Positions 43,349-52,621 of a stretch of DNA of 64,000 nt are shown piece after piece. The notes below the pieces were generated by a model. The model was not told the origin of the DNA, searched no databases, and worked only from the letters and a program-made list of their open reading frames with translations. This stretch comes from Maricaulis sp034659015. Lineage in GTDB: Bacteria > Pseudomonadota > Alphaproteobacteria > Caulobacterales > Maricaulaceae. The first letter of the stretch is position 1. Every line of letters starts with the position of its first letter. The stretch is taken from positions 124,001 through 188,000 of the forward strand of contig JAYEGL010000012.1 in assembly GCA_034659015.1 (NCBI GenBank), given 5' to 3'. The position numbers and the translations under genes were made by a program.

Positions 43349-44110
43349 ATGCCCCTCGGCCCGCTTTTCATTTCCCACGGCGCCCCCGACGTGCTGACCA
43401 CCCCTTCGCCGGCCCATGCCGCCCTGCGCGCCCTGGGTCTCGCAGCAGGCACGCGCGCGGTCGCGGTCATCTCGGCCCACTGGGAGGCCGAACCGGTGCG
43501 CGTGCAGAGCGGGGCGACGCCGGAGACGATCCATGATTTCCGCGGCTTCGGCCCCGGTCTGGAGCGCGCCCTCTACGCCGCCCCCGGCTCGCCCAGCCTG
43601 GCCGCCAGGACACTCGCCCTGCTGCGGGAGGCCGGCATCGAAGCCGACGCCGACCGGAAACGCGGCCGCGATCACGGCGCCTGGATTCCCCTGGCCCTGA
43701 TGCGGCCGGAGGCGGATATTCCCCTCTTCCAGATCAGCCTGCCGCGCAGCGATGCCCGCGCGATCGCCCTGGGCCGCGCCCTCGCCCCGCTGGCCCGCGA
43801 CGGCGTGCAGATCATCGGATCGGGCTCGCTGACCCATTCGCTCCGCGCCGCGCTCGGAGCACCGGAGGCCGCTCCGCCGCATCCCGGCGCGAAAGCCTTC
43901 CGTGACTGGATCGCGCCGAAAATCGCGACCGGCGATGCCGAGGCGCTGACCGGCTGGCCGGATGCGCCACAGGCCGGGTTCAATCATCCCACGCCGGAGC
44001 ATTTCCGCCCGCTGCTGACCGCGATGGCCGCCGGGAATGGCGGGCGGGCCGAATTGCTGCACCAGTCCTGGAGCCGGGGCGCACTGGCGATGGACATCTG
44101 GCGCTTCTAG
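43349..44110 (+). CDS. LigB/YgiD-type extradiol ring-cleavage dioxygenase
   Basis: The 253-residue protein matches the DODA-type class III extradiol dioxygenase group. Metal-ligand and catalytic His residues are seen at His10 (FISHGAP), His44 (SAHWEAEP), His109 (RDHGAWIP) and GSGSLTHSLR. Related enzymes cleave catechols, or DOPA as in E. coli YgiD. The ATG is preceded by GGGAGAG. LysR is divergent, a frequent arrangement for this family. Confidence 0.9.
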   Translation: MPLGPLFISHGAPDVLTTPSPAHAALRALGLAAGTRAVAVISAHWEAEPVRVQSGATPETIHDFRGFGPGLERALYAAPGSPSLAARTLALLREAGIEADADRKRGRDHGAWIPLALMRPEADIPLFQISLPRSDARAIALGRALAPLARDGVQIIGSGSLTHSLRAALGAPEAAPPHPGAKAFRDWIAPKIATGDAEALTGWPDAPQAGFNHPTPEHFRPLLTAMAAGNGGRAELLHQSWSRGALAMDIWRF

Positions 44111-44241
44111 CGGCCGGCAGGGCGTTGCACGAACTCCACGCCACGCCGGAAATCCACGCCGCACAACGGTTTACACCCAATTATTCTGGCCGCTGCCAAA
44201 ACCTTGTGGTTAAAACGGGACACAACCTTTGGGGGAAGGTC

Positions 44242-45516
44242 ATGTCAGAGTCCGAATCCGAAACCGCCGAAACCACAACGCCGGCCGACCGCGAAGAGGC
44301 TGTCGAAGAGGCCCGCGCCGAGCTGGAACAGGCACCGGAGTCCGAATTGCCACCGGATGTGGAGGAGTTCCGTCCGAAGGAGATCAAGAAGTTCCAGCAT
44401 TCGGCCCGGCGCGACCGGGCGCTGCTGCTTCTCGAGCACCGCAGCATCTTCGAGCCGATGGCCTACAAGGAGAATGCGAGCCACCTGATCAAGCCGGAAC
44501 CGGGCGCGTACGAGAAGTCGGAGTATGCCGGGCAGATCGATTGCTATACCGGCTTCAAGCACGAGCTGATCCATTTCCACAAGGAAACCGTGCTGAACTT
44601 CCGGCGCTGGGTGAACCATTCGGACATCAACATCTATGTGATCGAGAACAAATTCCCGATCGACGCCGCCGTGCGCGACTACATCACGGCCTTCAAGCTG
44701 ATCCTGAAATCCTACCAGTGGCTCCACATACTCTGGAAACGCGTGGCCCAGATCGTCGCCATTGTGGTCTTCTGCCTGCTGGCGCTGAACCTGCCGGCCA
44801 TCACCGGCCTGTTCGCCGCCTTCCCGGCTTCCACCGGGGCCTATCTGGGGATTGCCGGCGCGCTGGCACTTGTGATCGGATTGGTCATGTACGGAGCGAT
44901 CAAGTCGCTGACCGACAATTTCCAGGCCCGGCTACAATCCGCTTCGACCACGCTGGGCGCCACGCTGAACAGCAAGACCGCCAGGCTGAACACGCGTTTT
45001 GCCCAGGTCTGCAACGATGCCGGCAATGCCCGCAGCACCTACGATTCCAATCAACGCGACTGGATCGAACACGCAAAATGGCTGACACGCGTGGCCATGT
45101 GGCTGCCCAAACGCGTCGACTATATGGACCGCTTCTTCCAGCTGGAAATGCAGAACATCCGCGCCTTTCGCAATGGCAGCAGCATCATCGGCAATCTCTC
45201 CGCCCTGACCATTCTGCTGATCGCCGAGGCCTTGCTCGGCTGGCGCCTGCACACCGTGCTGCAGAGCGGCGGCGGGCCCGAGCTGGAAAGCCAGGCGCTT
45301 CTGGTCGTTGCGGGCATGCTGTTTGCCGCCGTTGTCAGCTGGCTGTCCACGACCGGCGCCGTTTCACTGCGCAATAGCGACATCATGCGCTGGATGAACG
45401 AGCAGAGCTGGACGAAATTCGGCGACTTCGACATGTTCCGCAATATCGAGGGCATCGTGGACACTTATGCCTATCAGGTCTATGCGGACCAGAACCGGGG
45501 CTCGTCCCGCGCCTAG
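44242..45516 (+). CDS. Multi-pass membrane protein, unknown function
   Basis: The 424-residue product starts after GGGGGAAGG. A Glu-rich N-terminal 60 residues precedes four predicted helices in two pairs: about residues 175-196 and 207-230, then about 315-335 and 350-370. A soluble, coiled-coil-like region lies between the pairs (QARLQSASTTLGATLNSKTA). No known domain is recognised. It ends with a 4-base overlap with the convergent GST gene. The acidic N-terminus is presumably cytoplasmic. Confidence 0.75.
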   Translation: MSESESETAETTTPADREEAVEEARAELEQAPESELPPDVEEFRPKEIKKFQHSARRDRALLLLEHRSIFEPMAYKENASHLIKPEPGAYEKSEYAGQIDCYTGFKHELIHFHKETVLNFRRWVNHSDINIYVIENKFPIDAAVRDYITAFKLILKSYQWLHILWKRVAQIVAIVVFCLLALNLPAITGLFAAFPASTGAYLGIAGALALVIGLVMYGAIKSLTDNFQARLQSASTTLGATLNSKTARLNTRFAQVCNDAGNARSTYDSNQRDWIEHAKWLTRVAMWLPKRVDYMDRFFQLEMQNIRAFRNGSSIIGNLSALTILLIAEALLGWRLHTVLQSGGGPELESQALLVVAGMLFAAVVSWLSTTGAVSLRNSDIMRWMNEQSWTKFGDFDMFRNIEGIVDTYAYQVYADQNRGSSRA

Positions 45517-46631
45517 CGGCCCTGTACGCAGAGCCGGAACTGGCGTCTTTCCAGACGCACGGGCATCTCGAAATCCAGCAATTGCTGCGCGCCGATGCTG
45601 CGCAGCAATTCTTCGGCGGCCACACGGTCCTCTCCGGACAGGGCAGCCAGATAGTCGGTCACCCGCTGCAGCATCCAGAGCGGATAGGGAAAGACGGCGC
45701 GGTCGGTTTCCACGACGGTGCCGCCATGACCGATACGGGCCTTGTGGAAGCCCAGGGCACGCGGCACTTCGGCCGTTTCCGGATTGGCCGCGGCCCAGGC
45801 GGCAAGATGCCCGGCCGTGTCTGCGAGCACCGGCAGTTGCTGCGCAGCAAACATGCGCAGCAATTCCAGCAGCGTGTCCGGCAATTCGTCGCCGGCCAGG
45901 AAGTCGCCGGTCAGCGCGTGCTGGGGCGCATGACAGCGCAGCGCCCAGTCGGCGACGCGCGGCGCCAGCCGCCGCATGATCTCTCCGGAAGCCGGGTCGC
46001 GCAGCAAGTGCGCGTAGAGCGGGCCGAGAAAGCCGTAATCGCCGATCGAGGGGCGCGAGCCGAACAGGAAGTCGTGCTGCGCCAGATGCGCGTCGAAGGC
46101 CGCGAGGAAGGCCTCATAGGCGGCCTCGACCGCGGGCGCGCTGTCCGGATTGATGCCCAGGCCCGGCAGGGCACCGGAGAAGAAATCCACCGGTTTCTGC
46201 ACGCGGGCGCGCTGTTCCTCGGGCGGCAGGTCGGGAAAGGAGAAGGCGCCGAACTCGCTGTGCGCGAAATCGCGATTATACGCCCAGCGATAGTGCATCG
46301 CCGGGATGACCAGCCATTCGTCGCCGAAGAGCTCCAGAATGAGGGCGGCCAGGTGCTGGCGCACGCCCCCGGGATAGACGGACGGGCCGGGCTCGTGCCG
46401 TTCGACATAGTCGATGATGTCGGTCGTGTCCTGCAGCGTCACGCCGGTCGGAGATCCGTCGTCGTGGACGACGACCGGGATCACCGACCAGCCCACACGG
46501 GGCAGGATTTCGGACTTGTAGACCTCGCGCGTCGACATCTGCTCGCGAAACGGCACATTCTTCCAGCGCAGATAGCCGCGCGCCTTGCCGGTATAGAGCG
46601 ATACGGCCGCGCCGATGAGCGTATAGGTCAT
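45513..46631 (-). CDS. Glutathione S-transferase family protein, long form
   Basis: The 372-residue protein has an N-terminal thioredoxin-like GST domain: a SLYTGKARGYLRWK start with a Ser/Tyr region, then VIPVVVHDDG with the cis-Pro, then TLQDTTDIIDYVE. An alpha-helical C-terminal domain follows with FLFGSRPSIGDYGFLGPLYA (the N-capping SIGD motif). About 120 further residues go beyond a standard GST. Substrate unknown. Convergent with the membrane protein gene. Confidence 0.85.
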   Translation of the reverse strand: MTYTLIGAAVSLYTGKARGYLRWKNVPFREQMSTREVYKSEILPRVGWSVIPVVVHDDGSPTGVTLQDTTDIIDYVERHEPGPSVYPGGVRQHLAALILELFGDEWLVIPAMHYRWAYNRDFAHSEFGAFSFPDLPPEEQRARVQKPVDFFSGALPGLGINPDSAPAVEAAYEAFLAAFDAHLAQHDFLFGSRPSIGDYGFLGPLYAHLLRDPASGEIMRRLAPRVADWALRCHAPQHALTGDFLAGDELPDTLLELLRMFAAQQLPVLADTAGHLAAWAAANPETAEVPRALGFHKARIGHGGTVVETDRAVFPYPLWMLQRVTDYLAALSGEDRVAAEELLRSIGAQQLLDFEMPVRLERRQFRLCVQGR

Positions 46632-46710
46632 GCTGTCTCCCCGTGTGAGTACGGGAAGAATAGCCTCATCCGCCGCGCAAAAAACCCGGTTTTCAGTGAA
46701 GCGGTACTGC

Positions 46711-47541
46711 TCAGCCCGGCTTTCTCGCCACGACTTCCAGCACCATGGGCGTTACCAGGAGCGAGACCGGGTCCTGCTGGCGCGCGTGCAGGAAAAGACG
46801 GAAGGCCTCGGCATCGGCCCGCGCCAGGAAACCGAGCTCGACCAGGCGGTCCGGCGCCTGTTCCAGCCAGGCCGTCGGCCAGGTCCAGATCCAGTCGCCC
46901 GGCGCTGCAGCATGCACGATCGGCGTCATCGGACCGGACTGCCAGCCCAGATTGGACATCATGACGGGAAGGCGGCGGGCGATCTCCGGGTCGCCGCCGA
47001 AATGGATCCAGCTTTCGCGCACCGCCTCGATGAAGCGCTCGAAGACCGGTTCGCCGGGCTCGATACGGAAGGTGCGGTAATCGGCATACTCCTGGGCAAT
47101 GAAGGTCCCGCCCGGCTTGAGCGCCCGGTCGATCCCGGCGAGCACACCCGCCACGTTCGGCACGAAGGAGAGGCACCAGCGCGACCACACGGCATCGCAG
47201 ACACCGTCCGGCCAGTCGAAATCGGCCAGATCGCTTTCCACCGTCTCGATATTGTGCAGACCGCGCTCTTCGGCGCCCTTGCGCAACGCCTCGAGAAAGC
47301 CCGGCGCCTGGTCGACGGCGATCACCCGTCCTTCCGGTCCGACCAAGCGGGCCAGATCGAAGGCGGCATAGCCCGGACCGGCACCCACATCCATCACCGT
47401 CATCCCCGGCCGCAGCCCGGCCCGCCGCCAGCCGGCCAGCGCGCTTTCGCGCCAGATCGCGTGCTGCTGTCCCAGCCGCGCGATCTCCACCGCATCGGTT
47501 CCGATGATGTAGTCGTCGTCTTCCAGCTGCGCGTCGGTCAT
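46711..47541 (-). CDS. Class I SAM-dependent methyltransferase
   Basis: The 276-residue protein has motif I MDVGAGPGYAAFDLA, an acidic end to strand 2 (VIAVDQAPG), and motif post-I to IV DAVWSRWCLSF, with LKPGGTFIAQEY later. This is the UbiE/methyltransferase-11 type. Substrate unknown; the long C-terminal part with WIWTWPTAWLEQAP may form the acceptor pocket. GGAGG precedes the ATG; the longer open frame upstream is not supported. Confidence 0.88.
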   Translation of the reverse strand: MTDAQLEDDDYIIGTDAVEIARLGQQHAIWRESALAGWRRAGLRPGMTVMDVGAGPGYAAFDLARLVGPEGRVIAVDQAPGFLEALRKGAEERGLHNIETVESDLADFDWPDGVCDAVWSRWCLSFVPNVAGVLAGIDRALKPGGTFIAQEYADYRTFRIEPGEPVFERFIEAVRESWIHFGGDPEIARRLPVMMSNLGWQSGPMTPIVHAAAPGDWIWTWPTAWLEQAPDRLVELGFLARADAEAFRLFLHARQQDPVSLLVTPMVLEVVARKPG

Positions 47542-47621
47542 TGCATCCTCCTGCCGTCCGGCGGGGACACTAGACCCGTCCATGCGAAGCGGGCCACCCG
47601 GTATATGCGATGCAGCGCAGG

Positions 47622-47840
47622 TCAGCGCGTGTGGCCGGCACCCTTGCCCTTGGCGGGGAGGATCCCCGCCAGCCCCGCTTCCTGGCGCCAGGAAACATAA
47701 TCGGCGGCATCGGAGGCGGTCTGATAGCCCCGCCAGGCCGACCAGCCGAGAATACCCGTCAGCACGAAGGCCGTCGTCCAGATCGCCAGCGCGACGGTTC
47801 GCATGCGCGAGGGCCAGACGTATTCGGTTTTCTGCAACAT
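47622..47840 (-). CDS. Small single-pass membrane protein (72 aa)
   Basis: The product has one transmembrane helix (about residues 14-36, TVALAIWTTAFVLTGILGW) and a short hydrophilic tail ending GKGAGHTR. AGGAC lies about 9 bases upstream of the ATG. No known family. The upstream AT-rich DNA could hold its promoter. Confidence 0.6.
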   Translation of the reverse strand: MLQKTEYVWPSRMRTVALAIWTTAFVLTGILGWSAWRGYQTASDAADYVSWRQEAGLAGILPAKGKGAGHTR

Positions 47841-47968
47841 GGGCGTAGTCCTGCCACAGGCGCCCCAAGCACCCGTCCGATCGCATCCTGCCGCACCGCA
47901 TGGTTAACGCATCTCATATCGTATTAACCCTGCCTTCACGCTTCTGAACGAAACGAATTACCCATAAT

Positions 47969-48000
47969 ATTCAATATGTAAGGCTGGACTCATATTGAAT
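47969..48000. promoter_or_regulatory. 10-bp inverted repeat in AT-rich DNA
   Basis: ATTCAATATG and CATATTGAAT are perfect inverted repeats separated by 12 bases, about 130 bases before the small membrane protein on the minus strand. Could be an operator or a short hairpin; function not known. Confidence 0.4.
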
Positions 48001-48268
48001 CACACCCGCCGGGCGCGAGAAATTCCCCGGACACGCGAATTTCGACCCGTCGCGCTGGGCGTTCGAGCACGCGTTGTGACGCCGTGGCGATGTCGGAGGA
48101 GCAGTCGTGGGAAGCGGACGCCGATGCGGATGCGAAAATCCGGACGTCAAACGCACCAACCGCCCGTCCCCGGTCCTGGAAGGACAGGGCGGCGGGCGGC
48201 CGTGTTGCCTCGGGCTCGGGCGGTGAGACCGTCGCCTCCGGCGCACCCCGGACTTGGCGTCAGGGGCC

Positions 48269-48467
48269 AGCCGGTCCCCGAAAGGGCCGGCTGTAATCGC
48301 CGCTTCCTCGTCCCCGCCCTTGCGGGCAGTTCAGTCTCGCCGGTTCGGTAGGCCTTTCACACCGCCCTTGCGGGCCTGCATGTCCGGTCCCGGCCTTTCG
48401 GATCCGGTCCTTGCGGACCTGAGCCTGGGGCCGGTTCTTCAGGATCGGAGCCTTTCGGACCCGCTCC
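48269..48467. repeat. Run of six short GC-rich hairpins
   Basis: Hairpins occur at 48269-48292 (AGCCGG stem, GAAA in the loop), 48316-48327 and 48364-48375 (both GCCCTTGCGGGC), 48384-48407 (CCGG ends around CCTTTCGG), 48406-48419 (GGTCCTTGCGGACC) and 48447-48467 (GGAG/CTCC around CCTTTCGG). Loops are TTGC, TTTC or GAAA. Spacing is about 40-48 bases for four of them. Confidence 0.55.
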
Positions 48468-48581
48468 CTGGAACCATCCTCTCCGGCGATCCCCGGGCCC
48501 GGGGGCCCGCTTCGGTCGCTGTCGATGATTGAAGTAGACCACCGGGCGAGCGGCCCGGCAATGCACGAAACACCCCGTTTC

Positions 48582-48640
48582 GTGGACAAGTCGGCGGTTC
48601 TGGTGGAAAAGTTTCCGGTTTCTGTGGAAATCCTGGTGAA
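48582..48640. repeat. Spaced GTGGAMAA repeats
   Basis: GTGGACAAG, GTGGAAAAG and GTGGAAATC begin at 48582, 48603 and 48624, exactly 21 bases apart, with GTGAAAACT at 48636. On the minus strand they read TTKTCCAC, similar to but weaker than DnaA boxes. Confidence 0.45.
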
Positions 48641-48680
48641 AACTTCCAACACCCTGAAAACCGGTCCCGAATAGCCGTAA

Positions 48681-48713
48681 AGAAAAGCCGGCACAACCTG
48701 GGTTGCGCCGGCT
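48681..48713 (-). terminator. Rho-independent terminator of the beta-oxidation operon
   Basis: On the minus strand AGCCGGCGCAACC pairs with GGTTGTGCCGGCT with one mismatch, followed by TTTTCTTT. It begins 25 bases after the FadB-type stop. Confidence 0.85.
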
Positions 48714-48738
48714 CTTGCAGTCGGATGACAGTCCGGGA

Positions 48739-50949
48739 TCAGGCCGCGGCGGCCTGGGTCCCGAAGCGGCCGTAGAAGGTCTCGCCCTTTTCGGCCATTT
48801 CCTTGAGAAGCGCCGGCACCTTGAACTGGTCACCGTATTTCGCTTCCAGCTCGCCGGCGCGTTTCACGAAAGCCTTGGCGCCCACCGTGTCGATGAAGGA
48901 GAGCGTGCCGCCAGTATAGGGCGCGAAGCCCCAGCCCAGGATCGAGCCGACATCGGCCTCGCGCGGATCGGCGACGATCTCCTCTTCCATGCAGCGCGCC
49001 GCTTCCAGCGCCTGGGTGTAGAGGATGCGGTCCTTGATCTCATCGGCCGTCGGCTGATCGTCGGCATACTTTCCGCCCGGCGCGAACTGTTCCAGCTCGG
49101 GCCAGAGGCGTTTCGGCTGCCCCTTCTCGGCCGGGTAGTCGTAGAAGCCCTTGCCGTTCTTGCGGCCGCAACGGTCGTATTCCTCGACCATCTTGAACAG
49201 GATCGGCTCGGTGCCCGAGGGCTCGTACTGGTCGCCCAGATCGGCCTGGGTCTGCTTGATCAGCTTCACGCCGAGATCCAGCGCCACCTCGTCCTGCAGG
49301 GAGAGCGGACCCACCGGCATGCCGGCCATCTTCGACGCGTTCTCGATCAGCGCCGGCTGGACGCCTTCCGACAGCATCTTCAGGCCCTCGCCGACATAGC
49401 GCATGACGCAGCGATTGGCGTAGAAGCCGCGCGTGTCGGACACGACGATCGGCGTTTTCTTGATCTTGGTGACGAAGTCGATCGCGCGCGAGAGGGCATA
49501 ATCGCCCGTCTTCCCGCCCATGATGATCTCGACCAGGCTCATCTTCTCCACCGGCGAGAAGAAGTGGATGCCGATGAAGTTCTCCGGACGCCCGGAGGCC
49601 TCCGCCAGCGAGGTGATCGGGATGGAGGAGGTGTTCGAGCCGAAGACGGCATCCGTGCCGATCTGCTCTTCCGCCATCCTGGTGATCTTGGCCTTGAGCT
49701 CGGAATTCTCGAACACGGCCTCGACGACGAGATCGACATCCTTGATGAGCGAGTAGTCGGTGGTCGGTGTGATCAGCGAGGCCATTGTCTCGGCCTTCTC
49801 GGCCGTCAGCTTGCCCTTCGACACACCCTTCTGGAAGTGGTCGACAGCGTGCTGCTTGCCCTTGTCGGCGCCGTCCTGGTTGGCGTCGATCAGCACGATC
49901 TCGATGCCCGCCTGGGCGGAGACCGTGGCAATGCCCGCCCCCATGAAGCCGGCGCCGATGATGGCGATCTTGTTGACCTCGCCCTTCTTCTGGCCTTCCG
50001 GACGGCGCCCGCCCTTGTCCAGATCCTGCTTGGACAGGAAGATCGAGCGGATCATGTTGCGGCTTTCCGGACGCAGCAAAAGCTTGGTGAAATACCGGCT
50101 CTCGACGCGAAGCGCCTGGTCCATGGAGACCTGGGCGCCCTCATAGACGCAGGACAGGATATAGCGCTGGGCCGGGTAGTTGCCGTAGGTGTTCTTGCGC
50201 AGCATCGGGCTGGCGGCGGAGAACATCTGCGCGCCGGCGGGATGGTAGGGGCCGCCGCCGGGGAATTTGAACTTGTCGCCATCCCAGGGCTGTTTGGCAC
50301 CCTTCGGATCGTCCTTGACCAGCTTTTTGGCGGTCGCCACCAAATCGGCCTGCGGCGCGAGCGCGTCGACAATGCCCTGCTGGTGCGCCGTGGCGGCGTC
50401 GAGCTGCTGGCCCTGAAGCAGGACCGGCGCGGCATTCATCACGCCGACGAGGCGCGGCAGGCGCTGGGTGCCGCCGCCGCCCGGCAGCACGCCGACCATG
50501 GCTTCCGGCAGGCCCAGCTTGGCCTTGGGATTGTCCTCCGGCATCACCCGATAATGGCAGGCCAGGGCGATTTCGAACCCGCCGCCCAGGGCGAGGCCGT
50601 TGACCGCCGCAGCGATCGGCTTGCCGCAGGTTTCCAGGGCGCGGAAGGTCTTGTTGAGACGGAAGCACTGGTCGAACAGTTTCTGTTTCATCTCCTCTTC
50701 CGGCAGCTTGGCCAGCGCGTCATTCGCTCCGCCCAGTTCGGACAGGTCGGCACCGGCGCAGAAGGCGTCCTTGCCGGAGGTGATGACAACGCCCTTGATG
50801 CTGTCGTCCTCGACGATCTGTTTGGTCAGCGCGTCGAAGTCGTCCATGACATCGGCGGAGATGACATTCATCGACTTGCCCGGACTGTCGAAGGTGACCA
50901 GGGCAATGCCGTCATTGTCGGTTTCGATGGTGAAGTTTTTGAGGGTCAT
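48739..50949 (-). CDS. FadB/FadJ-type multifunctional beta-oxidation enzyme
   Basis: The 736-residue protein has an N-terminal enoyl-CoA hydratase/isomerase domain (residues 5 to about 200, with FCAGADLSEL and NGLALGGGFEIALACHYR). A linker precedes the 3-hydroxyacyl-CoA dehydrogenase: a Rossmann motif KIAIIGAGFMGAGIA near residue 325, NTSSIPI, and FIGIHFFSPVEKM with the catalytic His. The end is the 3HCDH C-terminal domains. It carries out hydration and NAD-dependent oxidation. GGGAGA precedes the ATG. Last gene of the operon, after thiolase. Confidence 0.94.
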   Translation of the reverse strand: MTLKNFTIETDNDGIALVTFDSPGKSMNVISADVMDDFDALTKQIVEDDSIKGVVITSGKDAFCAGADLSELGGANDALAKLPEEEMKQKLFDQCFRLNKTFRALETCGKPIAAAVNGLALGGGFEIALACHYRVMPEDNPKAKLGLPEAMVGVLPGGGGTQRLPRLVGVMNAAPVLLQGQQLDAATAHQQGIVDALAPQADLVATAKKLVKDDPKGAKQPWDGDKFKFPGGGPYHPAGAQMFSAASPMLRKNTYGNYPAQRYILSCVYEGAQVSMDQALRVESRYFTKLLLRPESRNMIRSIFLSKQDLDKGGRRPEGQKKGEVNKIAIIGAGFMGAGIATVSAQAGIEIVLIDANQDGADKGKQHAVDHFQKGVSKGKLTAEKAETMASLITPTTDYSLIKDVDLVVEAVFENSELKAKITRMAEEQIGTDAVFGSNTSSIPITSLAEASGRPENFIGIHFFSPVEKMSLVEIIMGGKTGDYALSRAIDFVTKIKKTPIVVSDTRGFYANRCVMRYVGEGLKMLSEGVQPALIENASKMAGMPVGPLSLQDEVALDLGVKLIKQTQADLGDQYEPSGTEPILFKMVEEYDRCGRKNGKGFYDYPAEKGQPKRLWPELEQFAPGGKYADDQPTADEIKDRILYTQALEAARCMEEEIVADPREADVGSILGWGFAPYTGGTLSFIDTVGAKAFVKRAGELEAKYGDQFKVPALLKEMAEKGETFYGRFGTQAAAA

Positions 50950-51003
50950 TCGTATGTCTCCCAATCGCTCGCCGGCCCACAGGCGGGAGCGATGCATTGA
51001 TCC

Positions 51004-51167
51004 GTCATCCTTCCCCTTGATGGGGAAGGTGGGCCCTCCGTAGCCTTGGCGAAGGAGGGGTCGGAAGGGGTGTTACCCGGTGCTGGTCATGCGGGCACCT
51101 CGCCCCCACCCCCTCCGTCTCGCCGCTGGCGCGGCGAGCCACCTCCCCCATCAAGGGGGAGGACGAG
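51004..51167. repeat. Dispersed palindromic repeat family D, copy 1
   Basis: Starts GTCATCCTTCCCCTTGATGG and ends CCATCAAGGGGGAGGAC. Its reverse complement matches the unit at 52461-52611, including TCCGACCC and AGGGGGTGG-type internal segments. It fills the gap between thiolase and FadB. Confidence 0.82.
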
Positions 51168-51197
51168 AGGTTGGCATGAACGGCGGTGCCCATCGGC

Positions 51198-52403
51198 CTA
51201 CACCCGTTCGATGATCGTGGCGGTGCCCATGCCGCCGCCGACGCAGAGCGTGGTCAGGGCGGTTTCCTTGCCGGAGCGCTCCAGCTCGTCGAGCACCGTG
51301 CCCAGGATCATCGCGCCGGTGGCGCCCAGCGGGTGACCCATGGCGATGGCGCCGCCATTGACGTTCATGATGTCGTGGTCGATGTCATAGGCCTGCATCA
51401 GGCGCAGCACGACGGCCGCGAAGGCCTCGTTCAGCTCCCACAGGTCGATGTCCGACGCGCTCATGCCCGCCTTCTTGAGCACCTTCTCGGTGACCGGCAC
51501 GGGACCCGTCAGCATGATGGTCGGTTCCGAGCCGATCGAGGCCATGGCGCGGATGCGGGCGCGCGGCTTGAGGCCGGCCTTCTCGCCGGCTTCCTTCGAG
51601 CCGACCAGGACCATGCCGGACCCGTCGACAATGCCGGAGGAATTGCCGCCCGTGTGGACCCAGTTGAGGTATTCCACTTCCGGATAGCGCTGCAGCGCGA
51701 CGGCTTCGAAACCGACGAAGTCGGAGAGGTCCTTGAAGGCGGATTTCAGCGAGCCCAGGCCCTGCATGTCCGTATCCGGACGCATGTGCTCGTCATGGTC
51801 CAGGATGGTGACGCCCAGCTGGTCCTTCACCGGCACGATCGACTTGCCGAACCGCTTTTCCTGCCAGGCCCGCGCCGCGCGCTTCTGGCTTTCCACGGCA
51901 TAGGCGTCGACATCGTCGCGGGAGAAGCCGTACTTGGTGGCGATCAGGTCGGCGGAGACGCCCTGGGGCACGATATAGTGGTCGAAGGAGATCTCCGGAT
52001 CGGCGCCCATCGCGCCGCCGTCCGAGCCCATCGGCACGCGGGACATGGCTTCCACACCGCCGCCGATGGCGAAGTCGGCTTCGCCGGACATCACCTTGGC
52101 CGCGGCCACATTCACCGCTTCCAGGCCCGAGGCGCAGAAACGGTTGATCTGGTAGCCGGCAGTGGTCTCGGCGTAGTTGGCGTTGATCACGGCCGAGCGC
52201 GAAATATTGGCGCCCTGCTCGCCCACCGGCGAGACGACGCCCATGATCACGTCGTCGATCAGGGAGGTATCGAGCTCGTTGCGGTCGCGGATCGCCTCGA
52301 GCTGCTGGGTGGCCAGCTGCAGCGCGGTGATCTCGTTGAGCGCGCCGTTCTTCTTCTTCCCGCGCGGCGTGCGCGTGGTGTCGTAGATATAGGCTTCGGT
52401 CAT
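51198..52403 (-). CDS. fadA: Acetyl-CoA C-acyltransferase (thiolase)
   Basis: The 401-residue thiolase has the acyl-acceptor Cys in NRFCASGLEAVN (near residue 90), NGGAIAMGHPLGATGA with His, and the terminal CVGGGMG Cys. It completes beta-oxidation by cleaving 3-ketoacyl-CoA. Both flanks carry family D repeats in opposite orientation. Substrate chain length cannot be judged, so the gene symbol rests on the neighbouring FadB-type gene. Confidence 0.92.
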   Translation of the reverse strand: MTEAYIYDTTRTPRGKKKNGALNEITALQLATQQLEAIRDRNELDTSLIDDVIMGVVSPVGEQGANISRSAVINANYAETTAGYQINRFCASGLEAVNVAAAKVMSGEADFAIGGGVEAMSRVPMGSDGGAMGADPEISFDHYIVPQGVSADLIATKYGFSRDDVDAYAVESQKRAARAWQEKRFGKSIVPVKDQLGVTILDHDEHMRPDTDMQGLGSLKSAFKDLSDFVGFEAVALQRYPEVEYLNWVHTGGNSSGIVDGSGMVLVGSKEAGEKAGLKPRARIRAMASIGSEPTIMLTGPVPVTEKVLKKAGMSASDIDLWELNEAFAAVVLRLMQAYDIDHDIMNVNGGAIAMGHPLGATGAMILGTVLDELERSGKETALTTLCVGGGMGTATIIERV

Positions 52404-52460
52404 CTTGGCTTCCTTTCCCTTTGCGGGCTGGTTTCCTTTATCGACTCTGGACGCATTTCC

Positions 52461-52611
52461 GTCCTCCCCCTTGATGGGGGAGGGGGACCACGGCGCAGCC
52501 GTGGTGGAGGGGGTGGCGGCGAGGTGTTGGCTTGTTCTTCATCACCGGGATTCACCCCTTCCGACCCGACGCTGCGCGCCGGCCCACCTTCCCCGTCAAG
52601 GGGAAGGATGA
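52461..52611. repeat. Dispersed palindromic repeat family D, copy 2
   Basis: Inverted relative to copy 1, with ends GTCCTCCCCCTTGATGGGGG and CCCGTCAAGGGGAAGGATGA. The two ends also pair with each other, so the unit can fold into one long hairpin. Confidence 0.82.
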
Positions 52612-52621
52612 ATTCCATTCG

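Larger units (their letters stand above)
47841..48738. other. 0.9-kb gap without a convincing gene; structured DNA
   Basis: The left 150 bases are AT-rich and include a 10-bp inverted repeat at 47969-48000. From 48269 to 48467 there is a run of short GC hairpins, from 48551 a CACGAAAC/GTTTCGTG hairpin, then spaced GTGGA-type repeats, and finally the terminator of the beta-oxidation operon. Candidate small frames (for example one starting at 48084) lack ribosome sites. Confidence 0.6.

Noticed and set aside
48084..48296. Small plus-strand frame in the 47.8-48.7 kb gap
   Set aside because: No ribosome site, composition unlike a conserved protein, and its 3' part runs into the first short hairpin.
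48582..48640. Replication origin suggested by DnaA-like boxes
   Set aside because: Each box has about two mismatches, there is no AT-rich unwinding region next to them, and none of the usual origin neighbours (hemE, maf, coaE, parAB) is present.
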